From Acanthaster planci (Eukaryota > Echinodermata > Asteroidea > Valvatida > Acanthasteridae), in NCBI RefSeq assembly GCF_001949145.1, contig NW_019091446.1, positions 45,801 to 109,800 of the forward strand: DNA of 64,000 bases, written 5' to 3'. The translations under genes were made by a program, and so were the position numbers. Shown piece by piece: positions 20,374 through 31,333 of this stretch; the stretch's first letter is position 1, and each line of letters starts with the position of its first letter. The notes below the pieces were generated by a model. It did no database searches. It was not told the DNA's origin and worked only from the letters and a program-made list of their open reading frames with translations.

Positions 20374-22269
20374 CACAAATGGGCAATGTCCCCGTCTGAT
20401 GGTGGACTTGTTTCCATTGCAAGTGGGGGAGTATGACGGCAATTAGTCACCGCAGCAGAATTTCGCTAGTTGTCCGTTCTTTAAAAGTTCAGCTAAAGTC
20501 TTTCAAAATAAATCTATAGTTGAGCCCAGAAGAAACCCGTTCCCTCGGTTCAAAACCTTTATTTGGGTGTAATTTGATATATAACATATCTGCACTGTTG
20601 CCAAAGTGTACTGCAAGTTTTACAACAGCCTTTTTACATATGAAACAAGGACGCAATCCTGTTCCAAAGTTCTTCGGAATGACCTTGACGCCCCATTTCT
20701 TAAATTGTGACATTTTAGAGGCCACTAAATGGATGCATGAGAAGGCGCTATGACGGCTCACCAATTTTTATAGAACATGTATATAATGGGACATGCTGAG
20801 CCACTTTGCTTAAAGTTATTTTAACCATGATTCTTTTTAAATTCAACACTTTGCCACCTTCTCACAGCAGAAGTGTTACAACTTCATCACATTGGCTTCC
20901 CCCAAAAAGCGTCCCAGTCAAAGGTACAAAGGCTGCGCAAGAGAGCAATAGTTGCACTCCAACAGTTACTCGAGGGCTATCGTCAAGAGCGCGAGCGCCT
21001 CATAAAGGCCTACCCGGCTCAGCGAGGGTGGTGGTCCCACTGGGAGTGTCCCCTGAGAGCGCGGTGAGCAAGAAAAAGAGATGGTGGCCCTCTGGAGCTA
21101 AACAGGGGCCTACGGGGTCGTGTTCGAGAACCCCCTCCTGTATGCTACTGAAACAAACCACAAAGGGGCGCCCTGTCCTTTTTTAGTGTTTCTTTATTTA
21201 TGGCTGGAGAAAATGAGCATTTTTGTCTTGGAAGTTGTCAAAACAGTAAAGATTACAGCCAAATATCGGAGGAATGTACACTGTATCTCTTTAGAGGGGC
21301 TTATTGACTTTTACGCCCTATAATAACTGGAAAAGGGCCTCAAATTCCCCCATTTTGTCCTCCAAAAGTCCCCTCCCCGGCGCCGGGGAAACGGAAATTA
21401 GAAAGTTCCAATGAATAATTCTGTCTGTTTGTCCTCTTTTTGGTAGTTTTTCTTCTTCCCGCAGTTTTCCAGAAAATATTTGATTTTCCTCTTTGTTTAC
21501 TGAATTGGGCTTTACTGAAATGGTTTTACTCAATTGTCGCTGCGTACAAAACACTGCCGCATTCAGTGGCAACGGACAAACTGTGTAATATCCTTCTTCA
21601 GAAAACCAGAAAGCGTATTCAATTTTTGGAATTGGTTTCTCTATTTTGGATAGATTGTTTTCGTTTTGAGCCATTTTTACTTCGAAATCGCCCCTCGAGG
21701 TGATATTAAAGGGTGCATTCCCCAAATCGTTGGATATCTGCGCCCGAACTCATTAATATTTTGTGATCCCACGGGATTTTTACAATAAGACATGCCATAA
21801 TCAGAAGGCATCATAGAAATATTTCTATAAATCCCGAATTTGGGACTGGTAGTTTCTAGTTCAGGGTATTTCTTTTACAAAAAGCCCCAAATTGCCGGCC
21901 TGTTTCGTTTTTGTTTTGTTTTTTTTACATTGAGCCGTCCTATGACGTTCGATAACTTTTGGAAGAAAATTTCCTAACCGAAACCACACCATGAAACACT
22001 CATGTTGGAATTTTACCTTTGTCTTCCTGAAGTATAATATTTGGGAAAAGTTACGTGGAAATGGGTAAGAAACGAATTTTATTAATTACCTTTCACGTAC
22101 AGCGATATCGTACCAAGGTCTCCTTGTTCGCGCACGTTTGTTTTCACTCGCCGTTCTTTCTTGAAAACAAGAGTGTACAACCTTGCAAAGATTTACCTAC
22201 CTGCAGTCGATGGGTTCCAGATTCCGTTGAGTTGACATCAAGCAGTTATTGTCAGCAAAGGTCAGATCA
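20374..22269. other. Stretch without firmly recognised gene
   Basis: One piece looks mildly coding: after an acceptor-like ttctcacagcag (near 20868) a frame to about 21064 gives a helical, basic segment (KVQRLRKRAIVALQQLLE, then YRQERERLIKAYP) ending in a stop. No family is recognised and no matching exons were found. The 135-codon minus-strand ORF at 21318-21725 has no recognisable features and is probably chance. Confidence 0.35.
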
Positions 22270-23071
22270 AATCTTTCGTAAAGCAGAATATTGCTTTAAG
22301 TTTATTACCTTATAAATTATAAAAGTGGCTATTAAAATATTTCGATCTGTTTTTATTTCTGCTTTTACCCACAGACTACCATACAATTTCAAGCCGTAAA
22401 TGTTCATCTGCGTACGAGACTGCCGCATTGCACTGTTCTTCATGTATTTAGATATTCGGAAGTGGTGGGTCAATTTTTGGCAGGATATTTCTCTTTTAGG
22501 TCAGATAATTTTTCAGTTTCTATGAACTGATATACGAGCAAATATTTTCCAAAGCCCTTTTCCGAGTTGTATTTTTAAAAAGAAGTAACCTAACAAAAAG
22601 ATATTAAAAATTCTAAAATCTTTGCACGTTGTTTTTCCTATCCAAGGGTTCTGGAAGTGCGCCATAAACATTCCTCTGGGGTGTACCGCAGCAAATAAAT
22701 TCCCATAGACAGAAGTGATGAATCCCCATACGTCACAAGTATTTAAAAAAATATAACTCTTCCCCGTATCCTCTTTCATTTTCCTTTCAATTTTTAGTTG
22801 GTTGACCAATGAATTTTTGAGAAAATTCTCACCCAAAGCAGACCACCCCAAAAATTAAGGAAATGTCACTGCCCGGAAAAGTAGCCATTTTGAAAAGGCA
22901 TCCCTCTGCAGAATGGCTCAAATAGCGCCACTTTCAAACCCGATTGCATTTAATTTACTCAGAATTGGAAGCCCTGAGTCCAGGCTAGGATTCATTGTCA
23001 TATTTCTTCAATTCCCTAGTTCCATGGCTCTCAAGACCCTCTAATATAGAGCATTTTGAGTCTATAACTTT
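22270..23071 (-). repeat. Dispersed repeat B (inverted copy of repeat A)
   Basis: The reverse complement matches 14253-14690 and 15705-16055 in order. Its right edge runs into the assembly gap, so its full length is unknown; roughly 1 kb present between the two parts of A is absent. The 112-codon minus-strand ORF here (22513-22851) shares NLF and VYG residues with a short ORF in A, but both look like relics. Confidence 0.75.
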
Positions 23072-23556
23072 NNNNNNNNNNNNNNNNNNNNNNNNNNNNN
23101 NNNNNNNNNNNNNNNNNNNNNNNNNNNNNNNNNNNNNNNNNNNNNNNNNNNNNNNNNNNNNNNNNNNNNNNNNNNNNNNNNNNNNNNNNNNNNNNNNNNN
23201 NNNNNNNNNNNNNNNNNNNNNNNNNNNNNNNNNNNNNNNNNNNNNNNNNNNNNNNNNNNNNNNNNNNNNNNNNNNNNNNNNNNNNNNNNNNNNNNNNNNN
23301 NNNNNNNNNNNNNNNNNNNNNNNNNNNNNNNNNNNNNNNNNNNNNNNNNNNNNNNNNNNNNNNNNNNNNNNNNNNNNNNNNNNNNNNNNNNNNNNNNNNN
23401 NNNNNNNNNNNNNNNNNNNNNNNNNNNNNNNNNNNNNNNNNNNNNNNNNNNNNNNNNNNNNNNNNNNNNNNNNNNNNNNNNNNNNNNNNNNNNNNNNNNN
23501 NNNNNNNNNNNNNNNNNNNNNNNNNNNNNNNNNNNNNNNNNNNNNNNNNNNNNNNN
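23072..23556. other. Assembly gap (485 N)
   Basis: A continuous run of N. The long ORFs reported across it are artefacts. The gap falls at the outer end of repeat B, where repeated DNA may have blocked assembly. Confidence 0.99.
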
Positions 23557-24039
23557 TTTCGTGGCTAATCCCCATGAAATTGAAACGAAAAGTGATCTTC
23601 TGGCCATAATCAACAGGCGGCGCAATTTCGGTCCGATTTTGCACTGTGTATTTGGTTTGATGTAGCCCAATACCCACGAACCTATGCAAGTCACATGGTG
23701 GCGCCCTTCACAGTCATCGTGTCAGGTTCCGGTTAGACTTGTCTTCGTCCACGCACGGAGCATCCAGTGATCTTGTTTGTGAAACAAGCCTATTTTAGTC
23801 GCCTCGAAGGTTCTATATATGCCTTTTGTGAAGCTGCCAGACAGAAGTCACGTTGGCACTCCGTCACGTTTTAAAACCCAGCACAGTTATGACTGTCAAT
23901 GTCATGTCCATGGTGTGTGCCCACTGTCAATGTTATTTGTGCTGTATCTAACTGGCAGTGACTGGCTAGTCCCTTAACGTGAACTGGGACAAATGAGTGC
24001 GTGCTGAAACCAATTTTTGAGAAGATATTTTACATAAAG
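23557..24039 (+). promoter_or_regulatory. Upstream region of GTF2H5
   Basis: This is the 480 bases between the gap and the GTF2H5 start codon. No clear TATA box stands out. It probably holds the 5' UTR and promoter by position only. Confidence 0.3.
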
Positions 24040-27000
24040 ATGGTGAATGTGATTAAAGGCGTCCTAGTTAAATGGTAAGATACTAAGAAGTTAGAAATAC
24101 ATTTGAGACTCATTTGAGAATTTAGCCTTTTTAAGACATGTTAGAGTTGACCATGTTGACTGCAGTGTAACCCTAACTATACAGTAACACAACAGTCCTT
24201 AATCATTCATAGTCAATCCTCCAATTTCAACATGATTTTATGTACACCCTCATAAGGTTAACATAATTTAGCCAGGCATGGGAGGATAATGGGAGGTGAT
24301 ATCATGTTTTATAGGCAGGCCAACAAATGCATACCCTTTGACTAGAACTCTTTTCACTTGACTGGTTTTCGTCCATTTCATGTTTGATTCAGCAGGAAGA
24401 AAGGGGAAAATAATGTAGGGATGGGAACCAGTCTAAAATCTGTGGACAAAATGGGAGACGTTTACCATGTATACATGTACATGAGGACCATTCTCCTAAC
24501 AGAAGGCTGTTGTAATGGCTAGGATTTATGCAAATGTTAAGCACAATCTTGACTCTTGCACAAATTCAATTACTTTCTCCTGAGTTGATTCTCTTACAAA
24601 TGGATCTTTTTCATAGATCAGCTCAGGATGAAGTATATGAATTGGCACAAGAGCCAAGACTGCGCCCAAGACAAGTTTTGTATAAAACAAACTACGTGTG
24701 TTTTTTTATTTGTGCAATGGTAAGAATAATTTCATGAAAGATGAAAGTGTTCCATTTCACTTTGCCTTGTGTCACAAAACATTTCATCTGTCACCTCATG
24801 AGATTATTCTTACATGTACCATTGTACTCATAAATATTCATGATTTTCAAAATAATATTGACATGAACTCAACTTTGCGTTCTCAGTGCGTGATTTGAGG
24901 GATTGAATGATAAACTATACAAGCACTTTATGCATGAAACTGGGGGGTAGTGAACCAGTAAAACAAAAATGTGTACAGTAGTTTTTCTTACATTTCTCGT
25001 GCAGAGGTTACACTAGTTACAGTAATCATAGTAGGATAATCATAGGCAACGGTTGATAGGCCAGGCTAGAGGCTAGGCCAGGCCAGCGCAGTTGAGTTGT
25101 TTACAACAAAACACAGACACACAGGGTTGCAGTATAGATGTTGTGCAGTGTGTATGGATCATATTCCATGCCAGACCAACACACTTTTTGACCTTAGGTC
25201 TTCAAATTTGAGAAAAAAATTGCAGTGCTTGTAGACATCAATGAATAATAAATACCTGCCAATTTTTAGCAGAATCCGTCCTTCCATGTGGTCAGGGCAG
25301 AGATCAATAAAACTGGACAATTTTTTCTTTAAAAAATCTACCCTTTCAGTAAAAATGATAATTTTTATTGAATATATGCACATGTAGTATCAAAATAACC
25401 AGAAAAACATACTCTTTTTTGTGTAAATTTAGCTTTGTGAATCAAGAGTCAAAATCACCTTTAACGTGGATTATTGACCTTTGACCCCATACTTAATAAA
25501 GTATCATTTTGGAAATTATTAAAACCAAATGTTTTTAAAAGTATGGTTCCTGCTCTACAAGAAGGCACTTGAATCTTTCTGGGGTATTTAAAATTAAAAA
25601 TGTTGTGACAATTTTTCTACAGTTGGTCAGCTTTAATAGTCCATTTTGCATGCCATCCTAATGCAGGAATTTATAGGCCTACCCAAGCAATTTATGCTGT
25701 AAAATGAAATTAACCCAAAGGTCTATGTAAAATCATATTGAAATTGAAAGATTTAGGACTGTTAGGGTTAATGTTTTTTGATCAAATGGCAGTATATCTC
25801 CCACACAATTATTCTGTTTGAGGAGCCCATTTTAGGAGCATACGGTAATTGAGTCTGAATATAAGGACTGAGGAGCTGTCGTGTGTTGACTGGACAAAAC
25901 GTAACACCTGAGGGAGCTAAACAACATGTACATAATACAGTGTTGTACTTGCCCTCGCACCTTGCGTGACTACAATTCAGTACATGCAAGTCAACAGTGT
26001 GACTCTCAAAACCGATTTCTTTCACTCAGAGATTAGCATGAAAGAATTATGTATTGTGTAGCCACCTGTATGGGTAAAGCAGAAACTCTTGTGGATTTTA
26101 AATGGGTGTCAAAAGGATTGAAGGGGGCATCCCTAGTTTTAAGGATTTACATATCCCAGTGATTTGTCCTGTGTTTGGCATGAATAGACATGGTTGGATA
26201 AAACAATGACTCAATTGTTCAATGGGAAAGTACGAAAATGAGGTCAATGTACATGTTTGTTCTGATGGCACTGAACATTACTACCCAGGTGATGATAAAT
26301 TACTGCATTCACGTCTCCTCAGATTCTGTTGTGAAAAGCAGCACATGTATGTTACCACATTGCCAACAACTTGGAAAGTTGTATGCTGCTAATCAATAGA
26401 AGTGCGGTGAACCCCTCCATGTACGTGCAAGCAAGGTGCATTCCAAAGGGTTAAGAGTGACAACATTATGGTAGAACTTTACAAAAATATTAACATCTTG
26501 GTCTTGTACCTGAAATTCAACAGGTTCCACAGCCAACAGCTCCAAATGAAATGCTGGAACAGTTGAATGAGAAATTTGCTGCAGTTAAAAATAGCAAGAC
26601 TAGCCTCAGATTCTCACACTCATTCTAAAGAGTTGGAGTTTAGCAGGCCTTATGTTAAATTACATTTTGCCTAGTCGACACATGACAGCTCCTTAGCTGT
26701 TCACAGACGTATGTCAAAGGTCATCTTGACTCTTCACTCACAAAGCTAAACTTCCACAGCATCAGTGAAAAGAGCATGTTCTTCTGCTTATTTTGATACT
26801 ACATTTGCATGTATTCGATAAAAGATGAGAGGGTCATATTTCATTTTTACTAACAGGGTGGATTTTTTAAGTGAAAATTGTTCATTTTTGTTGATACCTG
26901 CCCTGACCACATGGAAGGGCGGATTCTGCTAAAAAATTGGCAAGTATTTGTTATTCATTGATGTCTACAAGCGCAGCAATTTTTTCTCAAAATCTGAAGA

Positions 27001-30000
27001 TCTAAGGTCAAAAAGTGTGTTGGTCTGACATAGAATGACCCGTAGATGTATGTGGCCACATGTGATTTGGATCATGCAATAAAAACCCATCGGGTTCAAG
27101 GAACTATTGAAATACCTCAAAAAGTTCAACTCCGAAGTTCAGCAAGACTGCAAACATGCTCATGGTCAGGTATGGGAATTTCCATCCCAAATCTTTCTGG
27201 AAATGTTGACTATATCTTAACTGAACAATAAAAAATTTACCCATTTTGAAAAATATGCATTTTGCAAATCAAGGTCAAAGGTCAAATATTTCGGTAAGTT
27301 TTGTTGTGTGTGGTACAATTTTGGTTTTATTTTATGAATGATGGCCATTTCCAGAGCTTCAAATCATGTAAATTAAATGTTACCTCTATACGATAGATGC
27401 TTTGTTTCAGGAGACATGACTGTCCAAACAAAGCAGGTCAAGATAATTAGTGGAAAGTTAGTCTTAGAAAGTACAAAATGACAAATCAGTTTGGTTCTGG
27501 ATTTCTCTGAAGGAGTCCTGTCAGTATCCTGAATTCCATTTCAATCCTTCATTGTGAGATCCAAAACTGTGTTGAATGGGCCAGTTTGTATTCCAACAGC
27601 ACACACTGTATGCCCCAAATAAAGTATGTCTGAGGTATTTCTGACACGGTTGCAAGGTATGTCCTGTCAGTGTGGTCCTACATGGGCTCGTGGCCATGCT
27701 TTGTTCCTGGATGACCTTGCTTTTTTGAAATGTTGAGCTTGCCCATTGATATGGAATGACCTAAGACTGAGTAATACCTTTTTAGATCTGTGAGACCGTT
27801 GTATATATGTCAAGATGTACGTTGCGTCATTGAGTAAATCAGGGAGATGTTCATTTTTAATTAAGTGTTTTGCCCTTACCTGACATGTAAATTTATTAAC
27901 ACTGTATTCACAACTTATATGTTGGGTAAGGGAAAACCCATAATGAAAAAGTAATATCTCCCTGACGAAAAGTAATATCTTAAAAGAGTTTGCGGTACCC
28001 ACTGTTACATCTGACTTGAACCTGGCCATCTGACTCCGTGGTCGAATGGTTAAAATGTTCACACTAGTAAGCAGGAGGTCTTGGTTTTCAGTCCCACCTG
28101 CGTAAGCTGTTGTTGTAAGTTGTTGTTGTAAGTTGTTGTTGACCAGTAATCATCATTGGACTGATAGAGAGCGACATAAATGAGATCAGGGTAACACTTA
28201 AGCCTAGGCTATATGCTGTGCTACTGCCATGCTGAACTCAAAGAATGCAATATTTTTAAGTTCGGTATGGCAAATTGAATTTGGCACAGCAAGCTCTTAA
28301 GTTCAACAGAGTATGCCATGCTATCATTGTTCCTAATGTAAGTGGCATGACTCTGCTCTATAGCACTATTTTAGTTTGGCATTTAATGCAACTGTCACAG
28401 CTTTACCATTCTATTACCACATTCTTTTTAATTAAATGCAGCATGGCAGTAGCGCAGCATCTTGTCCCTGTGTTGTGTGCAGTATGCTTCCCTTCTTTAT
28501 GTACCTGCCTTCCACCTGGAATGTAAACTTTTTTCCTGTATCCTGATATGATGATTTGTAATGATATATCTCAGGTATTTGATGTTTGAAATTCCGTGTA
28601 TTAAGTGTTTTCACGTTTGCTGTGAATTATTACAATGCCCTCTTCTCCATTTTAATTAGTTATAAAAATGTGACAGTTCATATTGTTTGATAAGAGTTTG
28701 ACCATTTATCTTAAAAAAAACTTGCTCCTCGATGTAACACACTGTGAAGAATTGACTCTGAATTTAATACCAGACACCACATGCTAAAACAAGCACTGGC
28801 TGAAAGCATGGTCAGGCTCCAGACTATTCGTCATTTATATATGTATCAAGAAATTTTTGATGTACATGTGTATGCAAAGTAACTAAACCCAAGATGAGCG
28901 CAGGTAGTGGGAAGCATACTGCACACACCGTGGGGACAAGGTCGCCTAATACCATCTTTCTATCCCAGTAGGCTATCACAATACATGTAGGTTACACCCG
29001 TCTAGCAGCATAGATGCTGACTTTTGCAGATTTGGTTAGATAAGAGCACTCATGAAAATAGGGTACTTGGAATGAAAAGGGTAGAATCACTTAAAGCAAA
29101 TTGGCAATAATGTTTTCTTGCAAATAAAGTCATTTTTTTCACAGAGCCATTAGACATGCTGTATATCAAACATGCAATTGTTTTTGACCCGTCAAGGGCA
29201 CACAGCACCCCCAGCGGATCTTGGATGTTTTGGGCACATCCCTTATGGTTTGTTCAATTTTTTATTTGAAAATATGGATTTTGAAATTCGTATAGGACTT
29301 TTTTTATTGGAAAGCATATTCAACTGTATTTTTATTTTCTTTTATCTATTTCTGTTGATACTTAAACACATTGAGATTGAGAATAAGAAATTTAAATGTA
29401 CTAATTCAGTTCAAATCACATGGGCAAATAATAATCACCTTCAATATTGACTAAGCCCGCATTGTTTGTATGAGCACAAACAGTATAGCCCCTACATACA
29501 TGAAGTTACTGGACCCATCCAGATATCTTTCAGAGATGCCTCAGAGTGTTGAGGGTAAAGTACCAGTTTTAAACCAGACTTCAAAGTTTAGACAAATCTA
29601 GAGTTCACAGGAATTTCTTTACTAGGAACTTAAACTTCAGGACCAGTGAATGGAAAAATGTCATCAGCCACATGTACAATAATGTACATGTACTTATTCT
29701 ACATGCTATGTCTTCATTGTATATGTAGGTGCAAAAAGCCCACAGTTTATCTTGCTGTTACATGTATGTCTGCTAAAAAAAAGTAAAGTTACAATAGGTT
29801 GGTTTGTTATCCATTGCCTTTGTGATTAATAAAGACGTAAGTCGGGCTTGATAAGAATTCATCCGGTTTTGGTGTCACTGCATAATAATGACCAACATAT
29901 CAAATCCAACTAAAACACTTGCAGAGATAAAAAGTAGATGTATCCTGATACTATACTTGTACCACGTTTAACTCGGAGGAGAGCACTTTAAATGAAATCA

Positions 30001-31025
30001 AATCAAATCATGATTAGAAATCCTTTAATTCATGAGGTAAATTAAATAAAAACAAGTGGCTTGAATTGAATGTTAGAAATTGTGCCCACTCATATTTTGT
30101 GCAACACATGTGCACCCATACTTTCATCTATATGAGGTACTAAAGGGTTCACAGAAGGGGATTTGCCCATTGAAATGTGCAAAACCTTGAAGAAATATAC
30201 AAATCATTCAATTCAATTCAAAGTGGTTTATTTATACACTTTCTTTGTGGCCAAAGTACCAAAGTTTTTACAGTTAAAGATAGAAACAACCATTAAAACA
30301 TTTCGTTAAAATTTCCATAAATGTGGAGTTGCTTGTCAAACAAAAATGAAACAGCAAAAACGGAAAAACTAGTCAAAATGGCAACATTTTGGTTAAAAAA
30401 TTAGCATGTTTTCAGTTGATTGAAAGGCCGATATAATCGACTATTTTTTAAATCACTGTGATTTAACACCTGCCAGCCCTCGCATACTGTGCCTGCAAAT
30501 ACTGAGTCACAGCATTTGGCAGGTGTCATTGTTCTTTGTTGTGGTTTGCTTCAGGTCATAGTAACTTTTCAACTGGTTTTATTGCCTGTTTCAGATCAAG
30601 TTGTTTTTCACGTTTTTGGCATCATTTTGAAACACCTTGCCACAATTATGTGTCTGCAGCCTCTTGCCACAGATTGTGTGTTTTTGTTCTTCAGTCTAAA
30701 GAAACATCACTAGCGCCAGTCAAGTGTGCATGTCTCTTTATACAATCCAAGCTGTCCAGACGTGCTACTGTGTCAGAAAAAGCAGCGTTAATGGTGAAAT
30801 TCCTCTAACAAAGATACTGTCATTTTCTTTCTCTCGCTTCCCTTCAGTGACCCTGTCATGAAGCAGTTTCTACTGCACTTGGATGAGATGCAAACACTCG
30901 GAAGACGATTTATACTGGTGGATCTGGATAGCACACACCTATTCATTGATCACGAAATCGTTGGCCTGCTGAGGGACAGAATTGATGAACTCATGGATGA
31001 GAACACTTTCTCTGTTTTGACATGA
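24040..31025 (+). CDS. GTF2H5: General transcription factor IIH subunit 5 (TTDA/Tfb5), two coding exons
   Basis: Exon 1 (24040-24074) encodes MVNVIKGVLVK and two bases of a Cys codon before the donor gtaaga; exon 2 (30848-31025) follows the acceptor cccttcag, completes TGT and encodes DPVMKQFLLHLDE through FSVLT and a TGA. The 70-aa product matches the small TFIIH subunit GTF2H5 end to end (human 71 aa): MVNVLKG-type start, C-D-P-x-MKQFLL, and the central hydrophobic strand before D-x-THLF. It stabilises the TFIIH core (through p52/XPD-XPB) for transcription initiation and nucleotide excision repair in the nucleus. The intron is 6773 bp and interrupts codon 12 after its second base. A polyadenylation signal is at 31328. 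Neither exon reaches the length of a usual ORF scan. Confidence 0.94.
25158..27042. mobile_element. Large inverted-repeat structure, possible decayed DNA transposon
   Basis: The left arm 25158-25480 pairs with the right arm 26710-27042: gaccaacacactttttgacc near 25174 is opposite ggtcaaaaagtgtgttggtc near 27006, and the similarity continues through the ccatgtggtcagggcag and tttagctttgtga stretches. A further match, gaggagctgtcgtgtg (about 25871) opposite catgacagctccttag (about 26683), shows the left arm has about 0.4 kb of extra DNA. No transposase is readable inside. Either a long-TIR element without its gene or an inverted duplication. Confidence 0.65.
28025..28095 (+). repeat. tRNA-derived SINE-like fragment
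   Basis: The text contains an A-box-like tggtcgaatgg, a variable-arm-like middle and a degenerate B-box (ggttttcagtccc) about 50 bp later. Acceptor stem ends do not pair, so it is not a functional tRNA gene but resembles the head of a tRNA-derived SINE. Confidence 0.45.
28212..28462. mobile_element. 250-bp fold-back MITE-like element
   Basis: The end near 28216 (ctgtgctactgccatgctg) is the reverse complement of cagcatggcagtagcgcag near 28440 apart from one base; cattctttgag/cattcttttta-type similarity continues inward. A second inverted match, gtgtgcagtatgcttccc (28476) with gggaagcatactgcacac (28909), lies just to its right. No coding capacity. Confidence 0.55.
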
Positions 31026-31327
31026 TGACATGAACGGTCATTTGGCAAAGCAGTCTGGCATAATTGACGGGTGGAAACCTGGGAAACAATCTACATGTAC
31101 CTTCTTTCTCATGCGAGTCTCTCCGATGACAGTGCAAAGACGTTTGTTGATCTGACCACTTTTCGACTTCTCATGAAAGATTTCGTGCGTGGATTGGACA
31201 TTGTCTTCTCAGTTTAGTCCGGTAGCAGTGATTCTAAATGATTTGCTTTAATATGTACTTGTAGGCTTTATTGTACATTGTTCTCTTTATTCTCAATATT
31301 TCAAAGAATTGGAGAAGCAACATGTGA

Positions 31328-31333
31328 AATAAA
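31328..31333 (+). terminator. Polyadenylation signal of GTF2H5
   Basis: A canonical AATAAA about 300 bases after the stop codon, followed by T-rich sequence. It is the first such hexamer downstream of the gene that I see. Confidence 0.55.

Larger units (their letters stand above)
24075..30847 (+). other. GTF2H5 intron, rich in inverted repeats
   Basis: It begins gtaaga and ends cttcag. It contains a 1.9-kb inverted-repeat structure (25158-27042), a 250-bp fold-back element (28212-28462), tRNA-like sequence (28025-28095) and a TTGTTG-rich short tandem repeat near 28110-28145. A short coding-like segment is at about 26523-26600 (see findings). No nested gene is established. Confidence 0.6.

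Noticed and set aside
21318-21725. 135-codon minus-strand ORF
   Set aside because: Low-complexity-free but no domain, no homologous copy and no splice context; adjacent DNA is repeat-derived.
22985-23694. Long ORFs of 204-234 codons on both strands
   Set aside because: They run through the 485-base N gap and exist only because N codons contain no stops.
28025-28095. Functional tRNA gene
   Set aside because: The acceptor and T arms do not pair and the B box is altered; SINE-like origin fits better.
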